A stretch of DNA of 64,000 nt, taken from assembly GCA_005408345.1 (NCBI GenBank), contig SEMN01000307.1:186001-250000 (forward strand), read 5' to 3'. This DNA comes from Macquaria australasica. Its lineage: Eukaryota > Chordata > Actinopteri > Centrarchiformes > Percichthyidae. Below are positions 21,782 to 33,001 of this stretch, one piece after another (position 1 is the first letter of the stretch; every line of letters begins with the position of its first letter). The notes below the pieces were generated by a model. That model ran no database searches. It was not told where the DNA came from and worked only from the letters and a program-made list of their open reading frames with translations. The position numbers and the translations under genes are program-made.

Positions 21782-22010
21782 TTGACAAAAACCCAAGGTC
21801 CACTTACTAGCTTTTTTTCTCTGGAGCTTTTAACTGCACCTCACAGTCTTCTTCAGCAGATGGAGTTTGCTCTTGTACTGTGGAAACTGTTGTTTCATCA
21901 GCCAATGGCTCAGTTAGCAAGCACTTTGTCCACTAATGACCATAAGATGCAGTTGAAAGCTTTGGGGAAAAAAGATAGTATGTGGACCTTGAGTTAAGAT
22001 TCTTTTGCCA
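21782..22010. mobile_element. Palindromic MITE (family P), uninterrupted copy
   Basis: The left arm CAAGGTCCACTTACTAGC, TTTTTTCTCTGGAGC, CACAGTCTTCTTCAGC is the inverse of the right arm GTTGAAAGCTTTGGGG, AAAAAAGATAGTATG, TGGACCTTGAGTTAAG. The arms are about 90 bp each. No transposase frame. Same family as the element split by the hAT at 19007-19639. Confidence 0.7.
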
Positions 22011-23023
22011 ACCTAAAGATATTTATTGTGATGTTTGTCAGTTTTGTTTGAGCAATAGTAACAACTAATAAGTACGGTGGCCCTGACATTTTGCAAAACA
22101 CATATAGATCATGTAGGTAGAATCTTCTCATATTTAGCCAGCACAGACCGTCGCTTTCAGCTTTTAAAATGACAAACTGTCGCTTATTAACATTAATTCA
22201 GTATACTGAGCCAATTGTGTCCTTGACTTTTCTTTTCTTTGTTCATTCCATCTTCACTCTCTTCACTAATCACAACCCCTCATCACTTGTTAATCCTACA
22301 TCTACTATTTGAGTTTGGCACAAGTAGGAGTTAAGTCTGTGTATGTTCCCTATCCATATCATCAAAGTTGAAAATTGAGCTTGTTTGAGAATTTCTAAAA
22401 GCCTCCTCCCTTTCTCTTTTCCACAGTTTTCACCTTTTTAAGATTTAAAGTGTTTTGTGCATACATTGTGAACCTCTCTCGCTCCCTCTCTCTGTCCAGG
22501 CACTGTCTCAGAAATAAACCTAGATCACACAAGGCTATTGTGACAGAAGGGGAAGAAGTGTGATTCTGCTGTTGGTGTATGACTTGTACTGTGTTTGGAC
22601 TGGTGGTATGGTAGTGGAGGCATTAGTATGGATGAGTTGGCAAACACGCCCAGAAGTAAGCAGGCATTTACACACACACACATGGATGCACAGACATTTT
22701 ATTTGCATATAGCAGATTAGTATGGACGAGCCAGCAAACGTGCATTCTTGAATGCATAAAGGTGTGTATTCTTCCTTATAGAGACAATTTAAACTTGACT
22801 ATTATAAATCAGTGTGTCTCACTTGACCTCCCTAGTTACTCTTCTTACAGGAGAAGCATCTTTTATCAATATAATACATGTTGTCACAAATGCCCCAGCA
22901 ACATTATTTAGTACCAAGTAGCACTGAAATGATTAGTCAATAAATTGATTAGTCAATTGACAGAAAGTCACTTACTTACGGTGGCCATGAGGGTCAAAAC
23001 ACAACGACATTTCACAAAACACA

Positions 23024-23059
<36 letters not shown>

Positions 23060-23084
23060 GCTAGACGACGTGTTTTCCTCTGCA
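22011..23084. other. Unassigned non-coding sequence
   Basis: No gene. A pyrimidine-rich tract ending CTCTCTCTGTCCAG|G at 22499 resembles a splice acceptor, but no matching donor follows within a sensible distance. A (CA)n(TA)n tract lies at 23022-23060. Confidence 0.4.
23022..23060. repeat. (CA)n(TA)n compound microsatellite
   Basis: About nine CA units followed by about ten TA units. Confidence 0.95.
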
Positions 23085-23393
23085 TAGATCTACTTCTCTG
23101 ACCTGCAGACAGGGTTTCCCACCCTAACTATAAACCTTACACAAATGGAACAAAATTCAAAGCACTTTTAAAAACAGGTTTTTGTGTTTTAAAGTAAATA
23201 CAGGTGTATCATGTTTTCTACTCTGCAGTCTGTTTCTTTGAATTGCTGAGTGAGGGCTGGAATGTGGCGCTGAACTACACTTGTGAATTTTCTTTGTCAC
23301 TTTTGAGTCAACTTTTTGGTTCTCAGGTCTTTCTGAAGAGAATGAATGTTGATCTCAGTTGGAGTACCTGATTAAATAAAGGATAAAAAATGA
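23085..23393 (+). mobile_element. LINE 3' end (L2-like)
   Basis: The final part reads GGTCTTTCTGAAGAGAATG, TTGATCTCAGTTGGAGTACC and TGATTAAATAAAGGATAAAA. This matches the 3' end of a common teleost LINE, which ends in CTGGTTAAATAAAGG-type sequence. Upstream, AACAAAATTCAAAGCACTTT fits the decayed C-terminal coding end. The 5' limit is uncertain. Confidence 0.55.
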
Positions 23394-26269
23394 CTCCGAC
23401 TCGCCTTGATCGCCCACGCAGTCTGTCTTGTTTGTTTTCCCTCCCTGCTGTCATTCTTTCTACTTTGTCACCCTGTCAGTTTCTTTGTGTTACGGTTTGG
23501 GCTGCCACTATTGTGCATGTGTCCACACATCACTTCTAACTGTGTATATTCATCTGCATCCATAACCTGTATGGGTCTAAATCTGCACGTGTGTGTGTAT
23601 TTGTGTGTTTCCTACTCTCCTCATTGTCTCATTAGAGGAACAGACTCAGCACTGCAGCAGGGACCCATTTACATCAAAATTATGCCACGCGCATGCATAC
23701 ACACACACACTTTCACACGAGCACACATTACTGCCAACACAAAGACACATCCATACTGTGTACTGAGATGAACACACATACAAAAAAACAAAGCATGTTG
23801 AATGATGTTGTTTCCCTATTTTATTTTCAAATTTCATAGATAGAGAAATAAACTACTAAAGAATAATTACAAAATGTTACAGATTAATATGGGGGAAATG
23901 AATATTAATAAATACTTAAGACCTTAAAATGGATTCAACTTTCCACTGATTAGTCAAGGAAAGCCCCCAAACATTCAAAACACTTTTCTTAATAGTTAAA
24001 TGATTGTAGCTTGTCTGTTTGTGTAAACATCTCATTTAACATTTAAAAAAAAAAAGAATTGAATTAATTTTATTTGACATTTATTTAACAAGCAATTGTC
24101 TTGAGATACATGATCTTTTTAAAAAGAGCTACGTGGCCAATATGGCAGATTGCAGTTAACATATGGAGAATCTGGTGCTTTCCAATCTAAAGAGTATAAT
24201 GTCCAACATTAATGCTTGTGAGGGCTACACAGTAAACTCCTTGTCATTTCAGGGCCTGTATTTATCACACGTCTATGAATTACACTCTCTAAAGAGCCAG
24301 TTTAGGAATAAAAAAGTTCTTCACTGAGTGTGAGCAATAAGACACATTTATCAAGCAACTTGCTTCTACTTAAATTGATGGGCGTAGACTTGGGTATGGA
24401 TGGTAAGGACATATCCCCACCAATAGACTTGTCCCTATTGTTACAACGATCTTGTCATTTTAACTCTACACAGTGTTAGTAGTAAGATCTATGCAGACTT
24501 GCTGCGTTTGTATGTTTTCTGCAAAAAAGATGGGCGAGATATGGGGTATACCTAACCTGGTGATCTGGTGACCTGGTTTGAAGCGATTAGTATTATCGTT
24601 TAAATATTTCAAACATCCCAGAATTAAAAACGTCTTTCCTGGATATCATGTCATGTCATTCATCATTGTATCAGTTAAATCCTGGTAGCAGCAGGTCGAC
24701 CAGCACAGAGATGCACTGACAGGTGAGCTGCAGATTCTCAGGTGAGCTCGGATGTCATGGTGAAACTTTCTGGCTAACAAGTTAATGAGCTGATTGAAAA
24801 TAAATGCTGGACGTTTTTGAGATGGTTTGAATATAGGTTCAAGGAATATTGTTTGAGCAATGCTGTGTCTCTTTCATAAAAACACCATTCTATTAGCTGC
24901 AGGAAACCTTTGAGTTGTGTAGCCAATATCTTTAGACTGACAGAAAGAACAGAGTTACAGAAGAATTTAGTACAACACTGACAGACAATGATGATACATG
25001 CAAAAAAACAAAATCAATGCCAGCAGCTATATTCTTGTTGAAAAAGTAGTGTAAAACCCTGGCAAATGTTCAAATTAAATGCTAATCGTAGGCTTAAGAC
25101 TACCCGTCTGAATAATTTATATTTCTTTAGCTTACATATTATTCATCATGACCAATGATATTTTTTCTAGTAATTCCAGAAAATGTCTCAGAAGATGTTT
25201 CTGAAATGTCATGTAGGTCCTACTTTTAACCAACATCAGAAACCTCTGTAACCCTCTTAAATTAATACTATTTGTAAGTCAAAATAAACATGATAAATAG
25301 CATTTATTCCTACATTTGCAACTAATTTTCAGTCCATCTGCTTAAACATCAACAAATAAGTTTGTGGTTTTAGAGTTTGACGGACTGCTCTCGTGACACT
25401 TTTGGTCTGGTGTGTTTTTTATTTAGCGTTAGCTCCGACGGAACACCTACGTAAATTGCTATACAGCTGAAGTTACTATTGTGCTCCTCTCCCTCACTCA
25501 ATACAGGCGAGTGAAGATGAGAGCTGTGTGTTTGTCTGGACGCATGTTAGTAAAAGGCCTAGTTTTCCTATGAAAGATAATTTCATGTTTTGTTGATTAA
25601 AAGGTTAAAAATGCATCTCATAATTTAATGTCATGTGTAAATTGGTAAAAAGATCATTGAAATAATTTAGAGAGGGTTAAAAAGATACACTAGTCATGCT
25701 AAAACTGTGGTCCTGAGACTGAGTGTGGTTTTGTTTGCATTGTTAAAATGTGACTCAATACAGACGAGTAAAGACGAGAGCTTTGTGTTTGTCTCTTTAA
25801 CTTTTTCCTGTTACTATTCCCTCTGTTTAAAGGCACAACATTTACAATGAGGGCTGAATAAACAATAAAAAAAATCATACAGAACAAAAGGTTTTTTGGC
25901 TTCAGTTCATATGGTAGACGTTCTGATGAACATAATGTTTGATATGCAGATAACAAAAGAAATGTGACTAAGGGTTGTGGCTGATTTCCTTGTTGTCTTG
26001 AATGTAGCTTTACATTAAAAAGGCGGTATGCAGTCCGACGCTTTCATCTGCACCCTGTCTGTATTTTCAGGGTGTATTTCCACCACTCTCCATCAGTCAG
26101 AGCATGTATGGCAATGAGTCTCTTTATGGAAGTGTTTGTGCGTCTGGATGTGTATTTTTGCAACTGCCACCTCCCTTCTTCTCCCTCTCCCTCTCACTAC
26201 CATAAACGCTCTCTCTCCACCCTACTCCTTCTCCATCTCTCTCTCTCTCTCTCTCTCTGATATACATAG
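23394..26269. other. Unassigned non-coding sequence
   Basis: No gene. A decayed piece of a GGGCC(G/T)GTATTNA repeat is likely at 24250-24340. A direct duplication of about 44 bp (25496-25540 and 25752-25795, built on ACTCAATACAGRCGAGTRAAG) suggests a diverged repeat. (CT)n lies at 26235-26259. The 121-codon plus frame at 23406-23771 is microsatellite-driven. Confidence 0.4.
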
Positions 26270-26420
26270 CAATGACCCCTGTCTCAGTCATGCCGGCACC
26301 ATGCTGTGAATTCCATCTAAGCAGAAAAACAAGTGGAGATTGTTATGCAAATGGCTATGTGGTGGGCCTCGTGCAGGAGGGGGGAAAAATGGCGATGTTT
26401 GTATCCTTATTCGTGTGCTG
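26270..26420. promoter_or_regulatory. Candidate regulatory island with perfect octamer
   Basis: A complex block containing TTATGCAAATGG, in which ATGCAAAT at 26345-26352 is a perfect POU octamer, within about 150 bp of non-repetitive sequence. It is followed by purine-rich low-complexity DNA up to 26560. Confidence 0.35.
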
Positions 26421-26678
26421 GGAAGAAGCGAGAGGGGAAAAAAATGAGACGGAAGAAGATACAGAAACAGAAAGAGCACAAGAGGGGGAAAAGAAAAAAA
26501 TGAAATAGAAAGAAGAAACAAAAATGGAGGGTGGAAGGAAATAAAATAAAGATGCAGCAAATGCATTTTGAATGTATATTTACAGGAATAAAATCTGCCA
26601 TAGGCAGGCGACCTATACCTGCTGGATGTGTTTACCATGTAAGGCATCCTCTCTGATCAGCCAGGAAGAATTTTCAGT

Positions 26679-26680
<2 letters not shown>

Positions 26681-26709
<29 letters not shown>
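26681..26709. repeat. (TG)n microsatellite
   Basis: About 14 TG units. Confidence 0.95.
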
Positions 26710-26832
26710 CATCATGCAAATCAGTCTCTTTTTGTGGTGAGTGTTTGTGTATCATATATCATATGTATGTCTGTCTGTGTAGGTTTCTAGAAATTCTGAC
26801 TCTTTCTTTCTCTTCCTGTCAACATCTGTACC

Positions 26833-26833
<1 letters not shown>

Positions 26834-26900
<67 letters not shown>

Positions 26901-26904
26901 GACA

Positions 26905-26964
<60 letters not shown>
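26834..26964. repeat. Long (CA)n microsatellite, two tracts
   Basis: The tracts are 26834-26894 and about 26905-26964, separated by TATACAGACAGA. This is the longest simple repeat in the window. Open frames here are artefacts. Confidence 0.97.
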
Positions 26965-26965
<1 letters not shown>

Positions 26966-27673
26966 CATGAAGAGCTGGGAGGTAATGAAGGGAAATAGCA
27001 GGTCAGTTACTGTTTAATTGTCATTGCACTTCATTGGGAACTCATCAATCCAGCACTGCTTCACTGAGCAGAAAACAATGGCTTCACACACACACATGCA
27101 CAGACACACAAATACATACATAAATGCATTAACATTAGTGATAGGCCCTACAGATAAAATACACGAGTAAACAAGTGTCAGCTCCTTTTCCTATAATGTA
27201 TGTTCATATATTCCTAATTAGCTTTGACAAATACAATTTGGAGAAAACAAAAAATCAAAAATTAAATATTTGATCTGTTCAAATTCAAAATTCTTAGTGT
27301 ATATGTACAACAGACCATAATTTGTACTCCAGTGGGGAGCGTTTGTAAATTTCACTGTCCGTCTGACCCAGTGCAGGCCATTGCTGTACCAGTAAACTAG
27401 GCTAATTCTCTTCACTAATAGAAAATGTAGAAAACTAGCAAGCGCTTTGCTGAACGGATAATCACTTGACCAAACCACCTGAGAAATACTGTGAGGAAGC
27501 ATTTTAGAGTTGACACCATATATGAAAAAATCATGGATGAAGGTAAGGCTGTTTGCTGACTTTGTAAAATGCAACTGCCTTACAGTAATGTTAGCTTGTC
27601 ACTCAGTGATGGGGTTGCGTTTTAGTTAATTCAAACAAATTGATGTTTTGAAAAAGTGACGGTCTTATTAAGT

Positions 27674-27796
27674 ACAGAGCTGGAGTCAGGATGTGGCTAG
27701 CTTAGCTTAGCATAAAGACTGTAAGCGGGGGGAAACAGCTAGCCTGACTCTGTCCAAAGTTCAAAAATAGGCCTACCAACACCTCAAATGCCCACT
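27674..27796 (+). repeat. Dispersed repeat, family C, copy 2
   Basis: GAGCTGGAGTCAGGATG, GCTTAGCTTAGCATAAAGAC, GGGGGGAAACAGCTAGCC, CTCTGTCCAAAGTTCAAAAA and TACCAACACC occur in order, matching the inverse of 17752-17871. Confidence 0.75.
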
Positions 27797-28116
27797 ATTT
27801 AAAGCAACATTATGCAACTATTTGACCTTAAAATAACAGCTTCAAAATCATTTTGATGGTACACTGACTTGTAACAGGGAGAATGGCACCTCTTCATTCC
27901 CACTCTGCGCCCCGAACGCCTGTTCTTGCACTATGTAACTCGGGTTGAGTGGGTCCGATCTCCCGCGAGTAGTGCGTAACGCTTTACGGCACTACGTCAC
28001 ACACGGGTCTAGCTCGGTATTCTCAGTACGGACATCATGGCTGAGGCCAAGAGACTGAAGAGGACGTTGACGGAGGAAGCTAAGAAGAGAAAAAATCGAC
28101 AGTTTGTAGATACAAA
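27797..28116 (+). repeat. Dispersed teleost repeat (AAAGCAACATTATGCAAC type)
   Basis: AAAGCAACATTATGCAAC, TTGACCTTAAAATAACAGC, TTTTGATGGTACACTGAC, TTACGGCACTACGTCACAC and ACATCATGGCTGAGG match a common percomorph repeat. The short ATG frame near 28038 (MAEAKRLKRTLTEEAKKRKN) belongs to the repeat and is seen in many copies as I remember it. The repeat is interrupted by the LINE inserted at 28129 and probably resumes at 28630. Confidence 0.65.
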
Positions 28117-28128
28117 TGTTTGATCATC

Positions 28129-28617
28129 ATCCATCCATCTATCCATTTTCTTCCGCTTTCTGGGGCCTGGTCACGGTGGCAGCAGGCTAAGCAGGGTTGT
28201 CCAGGCGTCTCTTTTCCCAGTAACTCTTTCCAGCTTCTCCTGGGGGAGCCCAGCCACCCTACGGAGGAAACTCATTTCGGTCGATTGTATCCGAGATCTC
28301 ATTCTTTCAGTCACTACCCAAAGCTCATGACCATAGGTGAGGGTTGGAACGTAGATCGACTGGTAAATCGAAAGCTTTGCCTTCTGGTTCAGCTCCCTCT
28401 TCACCACAATGGTCCGGTACAAAGCCCGCATTACTGCTGATGCCACCCCAATCCTCCTGTCCATCTCACGCTCCATTTTACCCTCACTGATGAACAAGAC
28501 CCTGAGATACTTGAACTTCCTCATCTGGGGCAGTAACTCAGTCTCAACCCAGAGGGGGCAATCCACCTTTTTCCGGCAGAGAACCATGGCCTCGGACTTG
28601 GAGGTGCTGACTCTCGT
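28129..28617 (-). mobile_element. 5'-truncated Rex3-like LINE with 12-bp target duplication
   Basis: The minus strand encodes the C-terminal part of a LINE reverse-transcriptase protein: FKYLRVLFISEGKMEREMDR, VMRALYRTIVVKRELNQKAK, LSIYQSIYVPTLTYGHELWV, RMRSRIQSTEMSFLRRVAGL. The frame is open for 138 codons. The 3' end, at the left, finishes in GATG-type units (CATCCATC on +), a tail known for Rex3/RTE elements. TGTTTGATCATC occurs exactly at 28117-28128 and 28618-28629 and is the target-site duplication. The clade name rests on the tail and memory of the protein. Confidence 0.85.
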
Positions 28618-28629
28618 TGTTTGATCATC

Positions 28630-28829
28630 TTAAAAAAAGGAATTACTTTTCCACTTTTCCAACAAAATATATTTACTACCGCAAATAAGTTGCATGTGAA
28701 CTTTTTTTTTTTTGTGAGTGTGTACATCTGTGTTGATGTGTGTGTGCATCTGTAGCCCATTACTCACTTACACTATTTCTCTGAATCTCACTATTTCTCT
28801 GTTTTTTCTCAGTTACTCTCTCTCTAACT

Positions 28830-28890
<61 letters not shown>

Positions 28891-29289
28891 CTCTCTTACT
28901 CAGACTGTCTCTTCCACTTTCGCTGTGTTTATCTCTTGCACACAAACACACCACTCTCCCCCTCACTGTCACTGCTTCTTTCCTCAGTCTCTCTCTTTCC
29001 CCACTCTGCTTTGCTTTCAGACGCGCTCGCAAACACGCGCACTTGATCGTTATCCAGCGGTGTCATCAATTATTAGGTCTGGTTTATGAAACCCCGGTGC
29101 AACTCGCCACCAAACAATCCGTTTGTATTGCTATTCATAGTGGACACTGATCCCACACACTTTTTTTTTTTGTGTTGCTTTGTCTTGAATGAAGGTTGCA
29201 TCAGTTTACATCAGCAGCTAGACACAGTGGCAGGCTGGACCCCCCCCCCACCCAACTCACCACCCCTCTCTCAGCTGTGAGGGCAGCGC
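28630..29289. other. Non-coding sequence with simple repeats
   Basis: Probable continuation of the host repeat to about 28690, then (CT)n(CA)n(CT)n at 28830-28896, a T-run near 29160 and a C-run near 29240. No gene. Confidence 0.45.
28830..28896. repeat. (CT)n(CA)n(CT)n microsatellite
   Basis: About 22 CA units flanked by CT tracts. Frames on both strands here are artefacts. Confidence 0.95.
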
Positions 29290-29470
29290 CAACGTGAAGG
29301 GAGCCAGAGAACATACCACAGATCACATCACCTCAAATTTAGTGTCTTTACACTTCTTATGTCCAAATGCTGGGATTGATTAGGATGCTAATGGCCTTTT
29401 GACCTCATCTGAACCTGAGCAATGTTCTCAGGCAGCTTCCTGTGAGGATTTTTGGCTGAAATAAGACCCA
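29290..29470. promoter_or_regulatory. Candidate conserved non-coding element (weak)
   Basis: TGGGATTGATTAGGATGC, TAATGGCCTTTTGACCTCA and TTCTCAGGCAGCTTCCTG in complex sequence. A TGACCT nuclear-receptor half-site lies near 29399. Call by eye. Confidence 0.35.
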
Positions 29471-30302
29471 AAACTGACACTAATATTTGTGGGAAGCAGA
29501 AGTGCTGTTGTGCTGATTCAGGGTTGTAAACACAAGTTAATTAAAAACACAATACTACTACAATATGTGGCCCAGAATAGCAATCATATCAAGATTACAT
29601 TCAACTCTAAAAAAGCATCATTTGCGACATTCATTCGCTGCTTTACTTCAGTTTTAAAGCATCTTTTAGATACAGTACCGAGATGAAACAATGTGTAACA
29701 AACTGCCTAAAGTAGGAGTCATTGTGACACATAGCAACATGAACATGTTCTAATGTAAAACAGGCAAAAAGGCTGAACTGTTCAGATCAATTCAGAGTTG
29801 AAATGTATGCAGTAAAAGGAAGGGATGCACACATTAACTCTTTTTTTTCATGCTGGGCAAATTAAGTTTAGAAAAGTTTGAGAAAATGATTCCAAAAAAT
29901 AAATAAACAAATAAATGACAACGTAAAATATATTTGCATGTATTCAAGAAAAGGTATTGCAATATTGGTACCAGTGTAGTAATAATGCAGAGATAATAAC
30001 ACTTCTATTGTCCCTGAGAATAATGACTGTTTTTAGGCATAACAAAAAAAGTCCTAAAAACATAAATACACAAAAGCACATACGGCTGTCACAGCCTGGG
30101 AGACACACGAGTATGCTCAATAATAAATAAAAAGTATTTCAAACAAATGGATTTTATTTACACAACCCAATAAGTAGGTCAAGTCTTTAATATCACTAGT
30201 GTAGAGGGAGAATGTGCGCTGCAATTAAACAAAAGATAAACCCAAAAGCCACATCTCTAATGGCTGCTACTCTGTCCCTGTATACACCAATAGATAGATA
30301 TC
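29471..30302. other. AT-rich non-coding sequence
   Basis: No feature recognised. Confidence 0.4.
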
Positions 30303-30609
30303 TAGAGCTGAAACTATTGGTCTATTCGATTGGCAGAATCGGCAACTATTTTGATAATAGTTTTTTTAAAGGAAAAGTGCCAGTGTCTGGTTCCAAAATG
30401 TGAGGATTTGCTGCTTTCCTTTGTCAGTTATGATAGTACATTAAATTATTTTTGGGTTTTGGACAGGTGGTTGCGATTTGAATATGTCACCTTGGACTCC
30501 TGGAAACTGTGATGACACTTCACTTCTTTGGCTATAGAGAAAATAATTAATCGATTCATTGAGGAAATAATTGAATTAATAATGAAAATAATCATTAGTT
30601 GCAGCTCTA
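30303..30609. mobile_element. Dispersed inverted-repeat element, family D
   Basis: The left end TAGAGCTGAAACTATTGG mirrors the right end, whose inverse reads TAGAGCTGCAACTAATGA. Adjacent to the ends are ATTCGATTGGCAG, CGGCAACTATTTTGATAATA and AATTAATCGATTCATTGAGG, wording I know from a very common percomorph repeat. No transposase frame. Termini of TA with no longer duplication would fit a Tc1/mariner-type insertion, but this is not certain. Confidence 0.75.
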
Positions 30610-31425
30610 ATCATATCCATCATATTAGAGGTGAATGACACTCATTGGAGCAGATCTGATTAATGCCAGTGTTGGCCTAATATGCAGTATACAGAATCAG
30701 GTTGGATGATAAATTCACTTATACTGACTCACCTTCAAAGTCTTTGACTTTCATTGTCTATTGACTATTTCCTTCTTTCTTTTGATTAAGTGCTCTAAAA
30801 TATGTTATTATAACATTCTGTATATAATGCAAATTTGAATCCATGTGATACTGATGGATGCCATTTAAACTTAAAGTCAAAGTGGAAGTAAGTATGAAAA
30901 TAACGAATCCAGGTGCAGCTGTAGCTCTAAAATCAAGTTCTGATTCAACATTGTTATATTAACATGAATTTATGTTGGTTGGTATTAGAGAGCCAAATAC
31001 ACTATATGTTTGTTGTGCAGATCCTCCTTAGAAAACAATGCAAATAATTTCAATTATGGCACTTGTAATAGCTACTAATTACTAATAATAGTAATAATAA
31101 AAAGTCAGAAAAAAAAGAATTGGATACAAATGTGTTAGCAGACAGTGGAGACAAAGCAGTATAAAATATTTCCAACAATGTAATGAACACAGTGGCTCGT
31201 GGTGTACTGCTGCAGAAAAAAAAAAAGATCTATTTTCATTTTCAACCTCCACCAAATTCTCATCATAATTATGTCAATATCCCTCCAAATGCAAACACTT
31301 CCAATCCTGACAGAAAGTAATATGGTGAAAGGCCATTAAAAATGAGCCCCCCCCCATGCATGCACACACACATACACACACACTCGCACACACATATGCA
31401 CACCAATCACCTTCCAACTTGCCCC
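30610..31425. other. AT-rich non-coding sequence
   Basis: No gene or recognised repeat. There is an A-run near 31215 and a C-run near 31348 before a short CA-rich stretch. Confidence 0.4.
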
Positions 31426-31900
31426 CGCCCTCCACCCAATAAAACTTTTGGCAGGCCTGAGCTGTTGTAATTGGCAGCCGGCTTGCCGTGCCGATAGACT
31501 CCCCTCAGTCCTACGGGTCAAGAGTAATTTACTGAGCTGCTAAACGCCACTAGTTTCTCTCTCTTTCTGTCTTTCTACCCAGTCCAATCCCCTCGCCCTC
31601 CACCTCCTCCTCCTGCTCTGTTTTTCCCCCCAGCCTCCATATTGGAATTCCCATCCAGGCTGTATTACAAGCTGAGATGATGGCTTAATCCCTTGTTAAT
31701 TAGGGACAACATCTCTAGCAGCTGAGGCTAAAGCAGAGAGCGCGGAGGGCTCCAGAGACACAAGGGGCTCTGGCCGAGCTTGTGGCCCAGCCAGGCTCTC
31801 CTGGCTGGGCTCAGAGAGCTGGCGAGGGATGGGGGGTAAGGAGGAGGAGGTGGGGGGAGCTTGGATGTTGCGCTGGATGAGGATTGAAAGGAGCTGCTGC
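31426..31900. promoter_or_regulatory. Candidate conserved non-coding element
   Basis: This is a long complex island. GGCAGGCCTGAGCTG and GTAATTGGCAGCCGG come first (about 31450-31480). A pyrimidine-rich gap follows, then CCATATTGGAATTCCC, GATGGCTTAATCCC, TTGTTAATTAGGGAC (near 31695) and GCTGAGGCTAAAGCAG. A perfect hairpin with 11-bp arms lies at 31785-31810. The mixture of TAAT cores and GC-rich palindromes looks regulatory; no frame or splice pattern supports coding. Confidence 0.5.
31785..31810. repeat. Perfect GC-rich hairpin, 11-bp arms, 4-nt loop
   Basis: GCCCAGCCAGG at 31785-31795 is the exact inverse of 31800-31810, with a CTCT loop. Confidence 0.9.
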
Positions 31901-33001
31901 CTAATCCCCCACTGATGGCTCTTCTAGGCTAATGGAGCCTGGACAACTGGGCAACCGGATGCTCCTGTTGGCTCACTCTGCTCAACTGCAGCTGGGTCAG
32001 GAGCACTGTGGTTTCACTGGCTGTTTATTGGGGAGTTTTGTTAGAGGCCTCATCATTGATTTGGCTGGTTAACACCAAGCAAAATGCCTCTTTTTTTTGG
32101 GATTTGTATGACCGTACACAGGTTGCCAGGTTTCCTCAAGGTGGGTGTCTGCCTCTATATGTGTGTGTGCATTCATATGAATATTTGTTCAGCACCTCAT
32201 CTGCTTTTCCTGACAGCTATGGATCATACGTCCCATGGTACACACAAAGCAAAGCCTCAGTCGCACTCAGACAAACAAACAAACTTAATCCCAGTCAGAA
32301 CCATCTCTACACTGTGTTTTCTTGTGTAAAATTGTCTTGTGTAAAACTGTCTGAGATAGAATTTGCAGGTAAATGGAGGAGAAGCAGCAGGGAATGAAGG
32401 AAGGGAAAAGAAAGGGTATGGTTGAGACTCAGCGGCATGAAAAATGAGAGGTAAAAAGGAGGATGAAAAGTGCATCTTCTTACGTTTCCTTCTCAGGTGG
32501 CAACAAAAGCCCATTTATTCTGGCCTGCATTTCCACTAGCTAAGTGTTGGGAGTGTAGTGTTAGCAGAGTGCATTATAAATACAGCCAGGCTTGTTGCTG
32601 CCCCCCCCTCCCCCCCCCAAACCCCCCCTCGGAAGGCCCACACTCCTGGGGAGCTCCAAACACTAGGTAATTATCCACCACCATACCGCCTGCTGCTTCT
32701 CTACCTGTGTGTCCAGCACCACTAGAGAGAAGGATAGATGGAAGGGGTGTGTGTGTGTGTGTGTGTGGGGGGGGGGGGGGGTGGATGGATGGAAATAGAT
32801 GGAAGGGGTGTGTGTGTGTGTGTGTAGGGGGGGCAGAGCTGAGGAGAGAAGGAAAACATGGAAATGGTGCGAGAGATGACTGAGATGGATGAAAACGAAA
32901 TGTCTGATGTCCCATTTAAAGGGACAGTACACCCACTTTCTGACAGGACTCATCTATGTGAGTCAACACATGTACTGTACACTAAGTGCTGTGCGACAAC
33001 A
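31901..33001. other. Non-coding sequence with simple repeats
   Basis: No gene. C-rich runs lie near 32601-32630. (TG)n with G-runs lies at 32748-32781 and 32808-32831. The duplicated GATGGAAGGGGTG and GATGGA words around them mark a small local duplication. Confidence 0.4.
32740..32831. repeat. Duplicated (TG)n(G)n simple repeat
   Basis: GGATGGAAGGGGTG followed by (TG)n and a G-run occurs twice within 90 bp. Proline/histidine-rich minus frames here are artefacts. Confidence 0.9.

Larger units (their letters stand above)
26421..27673. other. Purine-rich and microsatellite-rich non-coding stretch
   Basis: 26430-26545 is purine-rich. (TG)n at 26681-26709 is followed by a long (CA)n at 26834-26964, which could pair with it. 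No gene is seen from 27000 to 27673; a GAAG|GTAAGG donor-like site at about 27545 lacks a convincing acceptor. Confidence 0.4.

Noticed and set aside
22470..22580. Splice-acceptor-like CTCTCTCTGTCCAG|G
   Set aside because: No acceptable donor follows and the sequence after it has early stops.
26288..26647. 119-codon minus frame rich in Phe/Leu/Ser
   Set aside because: Driven by a purine-rich tract at 26430-26545; no membrane-protein pattern beyond composition.
26685..27017. Cys/Val- or His/Thr-repeat proteins on both strands
   Set aside because: Direct translation of (CA)n/(TG)n microsatellites.
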